From positions 1-14,949 of the forward strand of contig JAPKCL010000037.1 in assembly GCA_028822955.1 (NCBI GenBank): 14,949 nucleotides of DNA. The letters are read 5' to 3'. Positions within the stretch are counted from its first letter, which is position 1, and every line of letters starts with the position of its first letter. The position numbers and the translations under genes were made by a program. This DNA comes from Candidatus Poseidoniaceae archaeon. Lineage in GTDB: Archaea; Thermoplasmatota; Poseidoniia; Poseidoniales; Poseidoniaceae. Under the pieces are notes generated by a model, which saw nothing but the letters and a program-made list of their open reading frames with translations, had not been told where the DNA came from and ran no database searches. Below are positions 1-6,405 of this stretch, one piece after another.

Positions 1-1676
1 CAAAATACCCTGGCCCAGAAGAAGAAGATTACAAACCGGCAGTTCTACACGAATATTTCCATATATTCCAACATTCACATATCTTAGACGAGTGCACTAA
101 TGACGACAGAGATGTTTGTTTGAGAGATGGTAAAATGGGCGGGAAAGGTACTCCTTGGTTCGCTGAGGGTGGAGCAGAATTCATGGCGCAATCCCTGTAT
201 TCGACTCAAGATGGTGTGAGAGATAGCTATCTCAAAGAGGTCATGCAACGTAAGTTGGATATGTCACAGGAAGGATATAATTCACAAGATCAAGAACTCG
301 ACCAACTCGGATATGACACAAACGTAAATGTGTATGATGTTGGGTCTTGGTTCATCGCATATTTGATTCACAATGAAGGAGAATCTGCATTCGTTGATGG
401 TTTCTATGGAGACCTTGATGAGTTAGGTTTTGAGGCTGCATTCGAGAAGAATTTCAACAAGACTAAGGATGAATATCTTGCTGAATTTTATACGTTCTTC
501 GCTCAGCCTGCAGGAGATGTAATGTCGATATTCAATGATGGTGGACAATCTCAAGGGCCAGAACAAGCGCCAGAAAGAGTTTGGATGAATTCTGTAGAAG
601 GCTCCGGAGAAGAGTCTCATGGGCACTTCATTTTAGCATGTAATGATGGAGGGTTTTTGCAAATCGGTGAGACTGGCTTCATTCCAAATGGTGCTAAGGT
701 CCTTGTTGTCAAGGTCGATGAAAACGGCGCTCTACAATGGAAGAAAGAATTCGGAACTGCGGGCCATAATTTAGGAAACAGTGCGATAGAAGTCCCTGAT
801 GGTTACATAATTGTTGGAGCAATTGATGAAGATAGTACTGTCATGAAATTAAATAAAAATGACGGCTCAACCCTCTTTATTGAAACCAATGATAACGGTG
901 GAAGTGATGCACTGGAAAGCATTGTAAAAACCCCAACAGGATTTGCCGCAGTTGGTTACACTCAAGCCGAAGACCGAACAAATACCTTCTTTGCCGAAGG
1001 TAGAGGGCACATGGTATTCCTCGATAATGATGGCAAAACTGTCTCCGAGCAAAGTATCAATTCCCATATGGCACATGGATATAGAATTGGGATTTACAAT
1101 GAGGAACTGATAATTTCTGGATTAACTGAAGAGACATTCGATTATGCATTGATGAAGATGGATCTGTCTGGCAATATCATTTGGAGCAATGCCTATGGTG
1201 GCAATTCCTATGACCACAACTTCGCATTCGACATCTCTAGCGATGGCTCAATTTTCTTATCAGGCCACACTGTTTCAGGAACAGATAATTGGGATACTTA
1301 CACTATGATGATTAGCAATGATGGGGATTTAATTTGGGAGGCTATACAAGGTAACCCAAGAGGATTTAATCCAGAATATATCCATGACGAAGCTTGGGGA
1401 TTAGTTGCTACATCCGATGGAGGAGTAATCGTAGTTGCTGGAACTGGGGATGAATACTCATCCTACTCAGAATGTAACGGTTCAGATTGTTCTGATAGTT
1501 GGAGAGTTTATCTAATCAAATTCGATTCAACAGGCAATTTGGTTTGGGAAGCAACATATGCTGGTGAAGAGAATGGTGATTGGGCAGGAGAAGATATTTG
1601 TTTGACCAGTGACGGAGATATTGTTGTCGCTGTCGATGACGGAGGATTTGGTTTCCTCAAGCTCTCAAACTCTTAA
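1..1676 (+). CDS. Gluzincin zinc peptidase domain fused to beta-propeller-like repeats (5' partial)
   Basis: The reading frame is open from the first full codon at base 3, so this is the C-terminal part of a longer protein; the first TTG/ATG codons near 120-135 are not the true start. HEYFH is encoded at 48-62 and is followed by WFAEGGAEF, whose Glu at 165-167 fits the third zinc ligand of gluzincin (MA clan) peptidases, which carry HExxH then a W-x-x-EG-x-A-E/x-Y/F helix. The stretch after it (about 360-510, aromatic-rich helices with AAFEKNF) resembles the end of such a domain. From about 590 onward there are at least four blade-like repeats of the form 'DGGxIxxG...D.NG.xxW...yGG...', as in propeller repeats of secreted or lipid-anchored archaeal proteins. 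The protein ends in a bare beta strand, with no C-terminal membrane anchor or sorting signal. Probable role: extracellular protein degradation; the substrate is unknown. Arginine codons are mostly AGA, unlike the neighbours. Confidence 0.8.
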   Translation, partial: KYPGPEEEDYKPAVLHEYFHIFQHSHILDECTNDDRDVCLRDGKMGGKGTPWFAEGGAEFMAQSLYSTQDGVRDSYLKEVMQRKLDMSQEGYNSQDQELDQLGYDTNVNVYDVGSWFIAYLIHNEGESAFVDGFYGDLDELGFEAAFEKNFNKTKDEYLAEFYTFFAQPAGDVMSIFNDGGQSQGPEQAPERVWMNSVEGSGEESHGHFILACNDGGFLQIGETGFIPNGAKVLVVKVDENGALQWKKEFGTAGHNLGNSAIEVPDGYIIVGAIDEDSTVMKLNKNDGSTLFIETNDNGGSDALESIVKTPTGFAAVGYTQAEDRTNTFFAEGRGHMVFLDNDGKTVSEQSINSHMAHGYRIGIYNEELIISGLTEETFDYALMKMDLSGNIIWSNAYGGNSYDHNFAFDISSDGSIFLSGHTVSGTDNWDTYTMMISNDGDLIWEAIQGNPRGFNPEYIHDEAWGLVATSDGGVIVVAGTGDEYSSYSECNGSDCSDSWRVYLIKFDSTGNLVWEATYAGEENGDWAGEDICLTSDGDIVVAVDDGGFGFLKLSNS

Positions 1677-1951
1677 TGATTCCAAAATCGCTTTATTGAT
1701 CTACCGGCGTACATCAAAGAAAAGTTCCACCAATTGATTGGTTTACTGCTCCATGAAATAGAAACACATAGTAAAGCAACCTCAACTTATCTAGAATTAG
1801 AGGTTCATTAATTCCAAGGCTTATGTCTGGTGAATTGTTCGTTTCGTGAAACAGTGGTTGAGAAAAGAATATCCTCACGGGGTTTTTCGTTAGAGTGCAT
1901 TGCAAGGGTGGTTTCTGCTTATGCCATACAGTGGAAACGGAGAAATACGTT
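1677..1951. other. Convergent intergenic gap, no gene seen
   Basis: This 275-base stretch separates two genes that run toward each other. Two short open frames in it (1714-1905 minus, 1900-2100 plus) have no recognisable protein features. A six-base inverted repeat, GAAACG at 1934-1939 and CGTTTC at 1948-1953, overlaps the stop of the minus-strand gene, and a short T run lies at about 1881-1888. These may help termination but are weak. Confidence 0.4.
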
Positions 1952-2911
1952 TCAAACCCGAGCCATCAAACCGAGAGACTGTGGGATTGGAGAAAGGAAT
2001 CTTTGATGAATTGGTGTGTCAATATGACATCGTCGCAAATGATGTTGCAGTAATGTCAATGGTGCCGAACGAGGAAGAAGACCCTGTCGGAAATCATTGA
2101 TGGTGTCGAGGACTTCTTGGCGTTCGTTCTTGCTTAGGTTGCTGGACAGTTTGCCCAATACGCGTTCCATGGCATGAGCAATTGGTCCGCTTTTAGTCAA
2201 AACTTTGAGCGATTGCTGTGCTTCAGTCATGTAGGCAAGAGCGACGGTTTCAGGTCGGTCGTCGTTGTCAAATCCTTGAGCAATGAGGCGTTCAAGGCGA
2301 CGCTTAGCGTTAGCTGAACGGCTCAAGAGGAACAGTTTGTTGACGTTATGGAATTCCATAATGGCCTTGGGTGTCCATCCGTTGAGACCTTCTTGATACC
2401 AGAGCGAAAAGAAGTGTACGCGGGCGAGATAGTGTTCTGCTTGACGTGCGTCGGTCAATTGATCTTCTTCAATTACTGGAATGTGTGGATAGAGGGTCGT
2501 GAAAATCTTAGCAAACATGCCCATGCCATCGTGAGTGGCATGCGTATGCCCTTCACGGTAGACCTTGACGCGTTCCAGCCCGCAACTTGCAGAATCTTTC
2601 TTGAAGACAAACCCGCAAATCCCAGATTCAACCAGGACATCGGCCTGAAGTTGAGCGTATTCGAGCATGGGGGATGTGAGGTCATCACCGTTTTTTGGAT
2701 TGACCAAACGGATTGATTTACCGTTGTTGACAAGGCGAATCGTTGGACGGGGGGTAGCCATACCGATTCCGACTTCTGGGCAGACGCCCATCATTTCAAA
2801 ATGCCCGTTCCACTTTTGAGTCAAGGCTCTGAACTCTGAAGCTTCCCCGTTATATCGAACTTTTTCACCGAGTAAACATGCAGAAACTGCGAGTTTTGGT
2901 TTATGCTCCAT
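1952..2911 (-). CDS. DUF523-DUF1722 protein (TudS-like desulfidase domain + YbgA-like domain)
   Basis: A 319-residue protein with two known domains. Residues 1 to about 145 are DUF523: SACLLG (Cys12) and RYNGE, then GVCPE (Cys44), and KKDSASCG (Cys110). Members characterised as thiouracil desulfidase (TudS) use three cysteines to hold a [4Fe-4S] cluster, and Cys12, Cys44 and Cys110 are the natural candidates here. Residues about 180-319 are DUF1722 (YbgA-like), with EFHNVNKLFLL and the C-terminal hallmark RQGLLP...PLTLLQHH...P.PQSLGL. The length matches the usual fused form. The start at 2911 is supported by a TATA-like box centred 24-25 bases upstream, consistent with a leaderless mRNA. Likely cytosolic, removing sulfur from thiolated uracil or a related base; the DUF1722 role is unknown. 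In bacteria DUF1722 genes often sit beside photolyase genes, but none is seen here. Confidence 0.9.
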   Translation of the reverse strand: MEHKPKLAVSACLLGEKVRYNGEASEFRALTQKWNGHFEMMGVCPEVGIGMATPRPTIRLVNNGKSIRLVNPKNGDDLTSPMLEYAQLQADVLVESGICGFVFKKDSASCGLERVKVYREGHTHATHDGMGMFAKIFTTLYPHIPVIEEDQLTDARQAEHYLARVHFFSLWYQEGLNGWTPKAIMEFHNVNKLFLLSRSANAKRRLERLIAQGFDNDDRPETVALAYMTEAQQSLKVLTKSGPIAHAMERVLGKLSSNLSKNERQEVLDTINDFRQGLLPRSAPLTLLQHHLRRCHIDTPIHQRFLSPIPQSLGLMARV

Positions 2912-2930
2912 ATGGTCCTGTCACCGAATC

Positions 2931-2939
2931 GGTATATCA
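2931..2939 (-). promoter_or_regulatory. TATA-like box for the DUF523-DUF1722 gene
   Basis: Read on the minus strand the sequence is TGATATACC. Its centre lies about 24-25 bases before the ATG at 2911, which is the archaeal TATA-to-start distance and predicts a transcript beginning at or next to the start codon. It lies between the tRNA and the gene, so the gene need not depend on read-through from the tRNA. Confidence 0.5.
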
Positions 2940-2975
2940 AGAACTGTTTACCAACACAGAAAAGAAGAGATTAGG

Positions 2976-3047
2976 CGCCCACTCCGAGAATTGAACTCGG
3001 GTCGCAGGAATGACAATCCTGCATGATAACCTCTACACCAAGCGGGC
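2976..3047 (-). tRNA. tRNA-Asp (anticodon GUC)
   Basis: The minus strand folds into a complete 72-base cloverleaf. Acceptor GCCCGCU (3047-3041) pairs with AGUGGGC, with one G-U pair. The anticodon stem is CAGGA/UCCUG with the seven-base loop UUGUCAU, giving anticodon GUC at 3014-3012. The T stem is CCGAG/CUCGG with loop UUCAAUU. The discriminator is G73 (2976), as expected for aspartate tRNAs. No intron is present. The genome encodes CC then U after the discriminator, so the CCA end is probably added enzymatically. A pyrimidine-rich stretch follows (2971-2960 on the minus strand) and could act as a T-rich archaeal terminator. Confidence 0.95.
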
Positions 3048-3073
3048 CTAAGCAAACATCCGTTACGGAACCG

Positions 3074-3082
3074 CTATTTAAG
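3074..3082. promoter_or_regulatory. Putative shared TATA-like element between tRNA-Asp and the aldolase-like gene
   Basis: CTATTTAAG reads as a TATA-like box on both strands. It lies about 31 bases before the mature tRNA 5' end on the minus strand and about 37 bases before the ATG at 3115 on the plus strand. The latter would give a leader of roughly 11 bases. A direct repeat CATGTGG (3089-3095 and 3098-3104) lies just downstream on the plus side. Function is inferred from position only. Confidence 0.35.
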
Positions 3083-3114
3083 CCGCGCCATGTGGCTCAT
3101 GTGGGGCGTAATCT

Positions 3115-4545
3115 ATGGCGGGAAAGAAAACATCTGCTGAACAAACAAAAGAAGAGCAAAAAGATACCCATGTTGGGAATATGCTTGATGCCGCTTTTGG
3201 AGACCTTGGTGGACTGCAAAAAACCCATGAAGAGGAAACCATCGAAACCACCCCAGTTATCGATGAACCGGTCATTGAGGAACAACCTGTAGTTGAAGCC
3301 GTTGAAGAAACCGAAGAGCCAGACAAGGTTGATGCCCCCCTTGAAGAGGAAAAAGAAATCGATGAGGTGCCCGCAGGCCCTCCATCAGGTCCACCATCAA
3401 AATCTCCTACAGGTCCACCGTCAGGTCCACCATCAAAATCTCCTACAGGTCCGCCGTCAGGCCCACCTTCAGGACCGCCATCAAAATCTCCCACAGGTCC
3501 ACCGTCGGGCCCACCATCAAACGCCCCTACGGGCCCTCCGTCCGGTCCACCTTCGGACGCTCCATCCGACTCACCTTCGGAATCTCTCCCTGAAGAGATT
3601 CCTGAATCTCCGGCAATCCCCCAAGAAGTTGAAGAGATAGTTCCGGAAGAAGTGACTGTTGAACCTGCAGTGGAAGACGCTCCAATGGAGCATACACCAG
3701 CGGAAGATACGCCACAGGTGGAAGAGGAAATCATGGTTGAAGAGGCGATCGTTGAGGCGGTTGAAGAAATAAAGGACGAAGAGATTCTGCCCGATATCGA
3801 TGAACAGCATATGCTTGCTGAACAAGAAATTGCTCGACTCAATGCTGAAGTTGAACGTTTGAGGCAGTCAGTGGCAGGCGCTGCTGATGTGATTGAAGAA
3901 CTCGAAAACCCGCCAATGCCTCCGGCTGTCATCGAAGACATCGTCATCGGTGCATACATCGTCGGTGATTTCGCTCGACTTGCACGGCAACTCGACCGGG
4001 AACAACTGATTCGTGCTACGATGGGAACCATCGCCATGCTTCACCCAGAAAACCTCGGCATTATGATTTCCACCCGTAACCGCACAATGTTGCCTCGACT
4101 CGATGAACGAGGTTTGTGTGCAGGTCTACTCGGACAACAAAATCCTCCTCGAGGAGCCCCTTCTGATTGGAGGGTCATGGAAGTAATTCTTGCCTCTGTC
4201 AGCATTGTCACTGGAGGTCCTGCTGCAGTCATTCATTCGTACGGAGCTTGTACAACTGCAGTCAGCAGTGAGAAAGATTTAGTTCTCGTTCAACCAATTG
4301 ATGTCACTGGAAAGGAGCAAATTGGCAAGGTCATTATCGTTGACCCTGATTACGACAACCTTGATAATTTCTTACGCCAAACCATAGAGGCGCTCAAACA
4401 AGGCGGTATGCGTTGTGTTGTGGTTCGTGGTATGGGTGCTTATGCAGTCGGTGCTGACCTTGACCAAGCATGGGCCAATGCGGCAATGCTCGAACACAGT
4501 ATGCGTATTGTATTGCTCGCCCGTCAAGCAAACCTCAAGATTTGA
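3115..4545 (+). CDS. Acidic GPPS-repeat, coiled-coil protein with degenerate class II aldolase-like C-terminal domain
   Basis: A 476-residue protein with four parts. Residues 1-85 are Glu/Val-rich and strongly acidic. Residues 86 to about 155 are five tandem units of GPPSGPPSKSPT type. Residues about 160-226 are again acidic, and about 227-265 form a likely coiled coil (LAEQEIARLNAEVERLRQ). Residues about 272-476 resemble the class II aldolase/adducin fold, ending with the typical pattern VVVRGMGAYAVGADLDQAWA...LEHSMRIVLLA. The zinc site looks lost: the family HxH appears as H374-S-Y376, the RNHG-type His is Met440, and the catalytic Glu region reads APSDW. It is therefore probably not an active aldolase and may be a scaffold or binding protein, in the way animal adducin uses this fold structurally. 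The start is fixed by an in-frame stop at 3109. The gene overlaps the convergent Rieske gene by 11 bases. Confidence 0.85.
   Translation: MAGKKTSAEQTKEEQKDTHVGNMLDAAFGDLGGLQKTHEEETIETTPVIDEPVIEEQPVVEAVEETEEPDKVDAPLEEEKEIDEVPAGPPSGPPSKSPTGPPSGPPSKSPTGPPSGPPSGPPSKSPTGPPSGPPSNAPTGPPSGPPSDAPSDSPSESLPEEIPESPAIPQEVEEIVPEEVTVEPAVEDAPMEHTPAEDTPQVEEEIMVEEAIVEAVEEIKDEEILPDIDEQHMLAEQEIARLNAEVERLRQSVAGAADVIEELENPPMPPAVIEDIVIGAYIVGDFARLARQLDREQLIRATMGTIAMLHPENLGIMISTRNRTMLPRLDERGLCAGLLGQQNPPRGAPSDWRVMEVILASVSIVTGGPAAVIHSYGACTTAVSSEKDLVLVQPIDVTGKEQIGKVIIVDPDYDNLDNFLRQTIEALKQGGMRCVVVRGMGAYAVGADLDQAWANAAMLEHSMRIVLLARQANLKI
3376..3567 (+). repeat. In-gene tandem repeat, 36-base unit (one unit 48 bases)
   Basis: Five consecutive units begin at 3376, 3412, 3448, 3496 and 3532, each encoding GPPSGPP-S-x-x-P-T/S. 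The third has an extra GPPS (12 bases). Units 1 and 2 are nearly identical at the DNA level and later units drift in third positions, which suggests duplication followed by divergence under protein constraint. The repeat lies fully in frame in the aldolase-like gene and creates a long false open frame on the opposite strand. Confidence 0.9.
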
Positions 4546-4906
4546 CTTTCTCAATAAAGACTTGAAGGTACTCTTCGTTTACTCGTGTATCATAGATTTT
4601 CAAATCTTTTTGTTTCGAAAGTTTCCCAAGGATTTTTCCGTAAGGAGGGAACAATGGGAAAGGAGACCATTCTTTTACACTACCATCTTCGAGATGGTAC
4701 GTTGATTGATGCAATGGGCAGCGAATGCATCCGTCCTTGATTTTACCGCCCCACGCCAGTGGCCATCGCATGTGACGGCATAGCCCTTCAGTAGCGAAAT
4801 ATTCCTCATCCAATTGTCCGACCATGACTGTTTTCAGTCCGAAGGTAACCATTTTGGTTTTCCCAGATTTGAGACGTTTTGTTTTAATTGCATTTTTCCA
4901 AGTCAT
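4535..4906 (-). CDS. Rieske-type [2Fe-2S] ferredoxin
   Basis: A 123-residue soluble protein with the Rieske ligand pattern: Cys43-Arg-His45 in the first box and Cys63-Pro-Leu-His66 in the second, that is C-x-H-x17-C-x2-H. The flanking residues (EGLCRHM, CPLHQSTY, then EDGS) fit small Rieske ferredoxins that pass electrons to oxygenases or other redox enzymes. There is no membrane segment or signal peptide. The start is supported by the ribosome-binding sequence GGGTGA that overlaps the end of the upstream SDR gene, only 4 bases away, so the two are almost certainly co-transcribed and may be translationally coupled. The 3' end overlaps the convergent aldolase-like gene by 11 bases. No oxygenase partner is encoded in the window. 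Confidence 0.92.
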   Translation of the reverse strand: MTWKNAIKTKRLKSGKTKMVTFGLKTVMVGQLDEEYFATEGLCRHMRWPLAWGGKIKDGCIRCPLHQSTYHLEDGSVKEWSPFPLFPPYGKILGKLSKQKDLKIYDTRVNEEYLQVFIEKVKS

Positions 4907-4910
4907 ATGC

Positions 4911-5666
4911 TCACCCGCTTATTTTGGCCATGCCACCATCAAGGTGAAGAATCTGCCCCGTAATATTATCTGGGGCACCGCACAATAACCATTCCATGGT
5001 TGAAGCAATTTCTTCCTTTTCATTAATTCTTTTAATTGGAATCTTATTGACTGCTGCCTCCCTTATTGCATCAGAACGCAACAATGTTTCCGCCAAACGA
5101 GTGTCTGTCAAACCTGGTGCGACTGCATTCACTCTGATTTTCCGTTGGCTGTAGGTTGCTGCAGCAGAACGGACCATCGATTCAACTCCTCCTTTGGCCG
5201 CTGCAATCGCTTCATGGTTCATCAAACCAAAACTGGCTGCCACACTTGAGGTGAATACCAAACGCCCACCGCCAGTACGGAGCATCGATTTACAAGCAAC
5301 TGAAAGTGTCAAAAAGGCACTTGAGAGATTGGTGTTGATCACTTCTTGAAAGGCATCAAGCGCAAGGGAATGAGGGGGGCGTAATACAAGAGATCCAACA
5401 AGGTGGGCGACGCCTGAGAGGCTTCCGTCACCGTTTTCTTTGGCTAAGTCGACTGCTTGTTGAACGCATTCCTTATCTAAAGCATCACCTTGAACGAGGT
5501 GGGCCCCTTGTGATACTAAGCCTTGAACGCGTTCTGCATCTCGGGCAAGAAGCGTCACTGAATGTCCTTTTCCAAGAAGTTTGGAACCGAGTTCTAAGGC
5601 AATGTCACTGCTTCCACCGACGATAAGATAAGATTGGACCATATTACGAGTTTTAGATATCTGCAT
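4911..5666 (-). CDS. Short-chain dehydrogenase/reductase (SDR) with Ile in place of the catalytic Tyr
   Basis: A 251-residue classical-SDR-sized protein with a Rossmann fold. The N-terminal nucleotide motif is VGGSSDIAL (residues 16-24, a variant of TGxxxGIG). NTNLSSAF (Asn113), TSSVA (Ser141) and VNAVAPGLTDT follow, and LDGG lies near the C-terminus. The usual YxxxK is altered: residues 151-158 read HEAIAAAK, so Lys158 is kept but the Tyr position (13 after Ser141) is Ile154 (codon ATT). Either the enzyme uses another acid/base, or it binds a nucleotide or substrate without standard reduction. A ribosome-binding sequence GAGGT five bases upstream supports the start at 5666. It lies between a two-TM protein gene and a Rieske ferredoxin gene on the same strand. 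The substrate is unknown. Confidence 0.9.
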   Translation of the reverse strand: MQISKTRNMVQSYLIVGGSSDIALELGSKLLGKGHSVTLLARDAERVQGLVSQGAHLVQGDALDKECVQQAVDLAKENGDGSLSGVAHLVGSLVLRPPHSLALDAFQEVINTNLSSAFLTLSVACKSMLRTGGGRLVFTSSVAASFGLMNHEAIAAAKGGVESMVRSAAATYSQRKIRVNAVAPGLTDTRLAETLLRSDAIREAAVNKIPIKRINEKEEIASTMEWLLCGAPDNITGQILHLDGGMAKISG

Positions 5667-5741
5667 TTATACCTCTGTTTTCAAACTCGAGCCTCTTCGA
5701 GGGATTTATTGAAGGTAAAGTGCAATATTTCAATGGAATGT

Positions 5742-6368
5742 TTATTGCAAACCCTTGGGGGTTCGCCAAGGGTCATCATCGCTAATCACGAGGTCATCTT
5801 CCGGCATACCAGATTTGACACGTGAAAACGGGACTTTTGCGGGGGTGTTTGTAGAGTCAAGGTTTTTCTTGGCGAGATATTCACTTCCCTTCTTTCGAGC
5901 AAATGTTTCACCAACGGCAACGATAACAAGAAGAAGTGAAAGGGTGATGTGGCCTTCAATGCCGTATGAGGCAAAGGGCTGAATCAACAGTGTCTGCTCT
6001 GTAATGATGCCTTGGTCGACGGTTGTTTGGAAGTGGTATGTGCCAGGGGCCAGTTCGCCTTCCCAGCCGGGGTTCTCGTCGTTCAACTCTCCCGCCCATT
6101 GAGCGACCAGTTCATCTTGGGCATCAAATATTTTCCATTCGACTTGGCCTTCTTCTACTGTGAGTCCGCGAAATTCAACTACAAACTCGGAAGGCATCGG
6201 TTTGTTTTGACCAAAAATACCCGCCAGAGTAATTGTACGGTCTTCGATTGCATGGTCAAAATCATTAATTTCGTGGGGTGCTGCATTATCTGAAACCCCA
6301 AACCAGAGAGAATTAACGAGAAGGAAGGCGACAGGCCACAAAATCATGTTGAGTTTTTTGCGATCCAT
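5742..6368 (-). CDS. Two-TM membrane protein with extracytoplasmic beta domain, function unknown
   Basis: I do not recognise the family. The 208-residue protein has an N-terminal hydrophobic helix (about 8-25, after MDRKK), an extracytoplasmic domain of about 110 residues with beta-strand character and an Ig-like pattern ending APGTYHFQTTVDQG, a second hydrophobic helix (about 138-156), and a charged tail of about 50 residues ending in acidic DDDPW. By the positive-inside rule both ends face the cytosol. It starts 37 bases after the MptE-like gene and is followed 75 bases later by the SDR gene, all on the same strand, so an operon is likely, perhaps with an internal promoter before the SDR. 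The start is preceded by a purine run GGGGGAAC about 10 bases upstream. Sensor, anchor or assembly roles are all possible. Confidence 0.75.
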   Translation of the reverse strand: MDRKKLNMILWPVAFLLVNSLWFGVSDNAAPHEINDFDHAIEDRTITLAGIFGQNKPMPSEFVVEFRGLTVEEGQVEWKIFDAQDELVAQWAGELNDENPGWEGELAPGTYHFQTTVDQGIITEQTLLIQPFASYGIEGHITLSLLLVIVAVGETFARKKGSEYLAKKNLDSTNTPAKVPFSRVKSGMPEDDLVISDDDPWRTPKGLQ

Positions 6369-6405
6369 ACTTTCTGTTCCCCCTGTTTGTTTTTATCAGT
6401 GTGTT

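Noticed and set aside
1714..2100. Two short open frames in and near the intergenic gap (1714-1905 minus, 1900-2100 plus)
   Set aside because: No family features or good start signals. The second overlaps the 3' end of the DUF523-DUF1722 gene on the other strand.
3376..3567. Regular 36-base repeats resembling CRISPR repeats
   Set aside because: Units are directly tandem with no unique spacers, are in frame, and encode a proline-rich linker.
3078..4037. Long minus-strand open frame rich in Gly, Ser, Asp and Pro
   Set aside because: It is the reverse reading of the GPPS-repeat gene. Its repeats mirror the plus-strand codons and it covers the tRNA-side promoter region.
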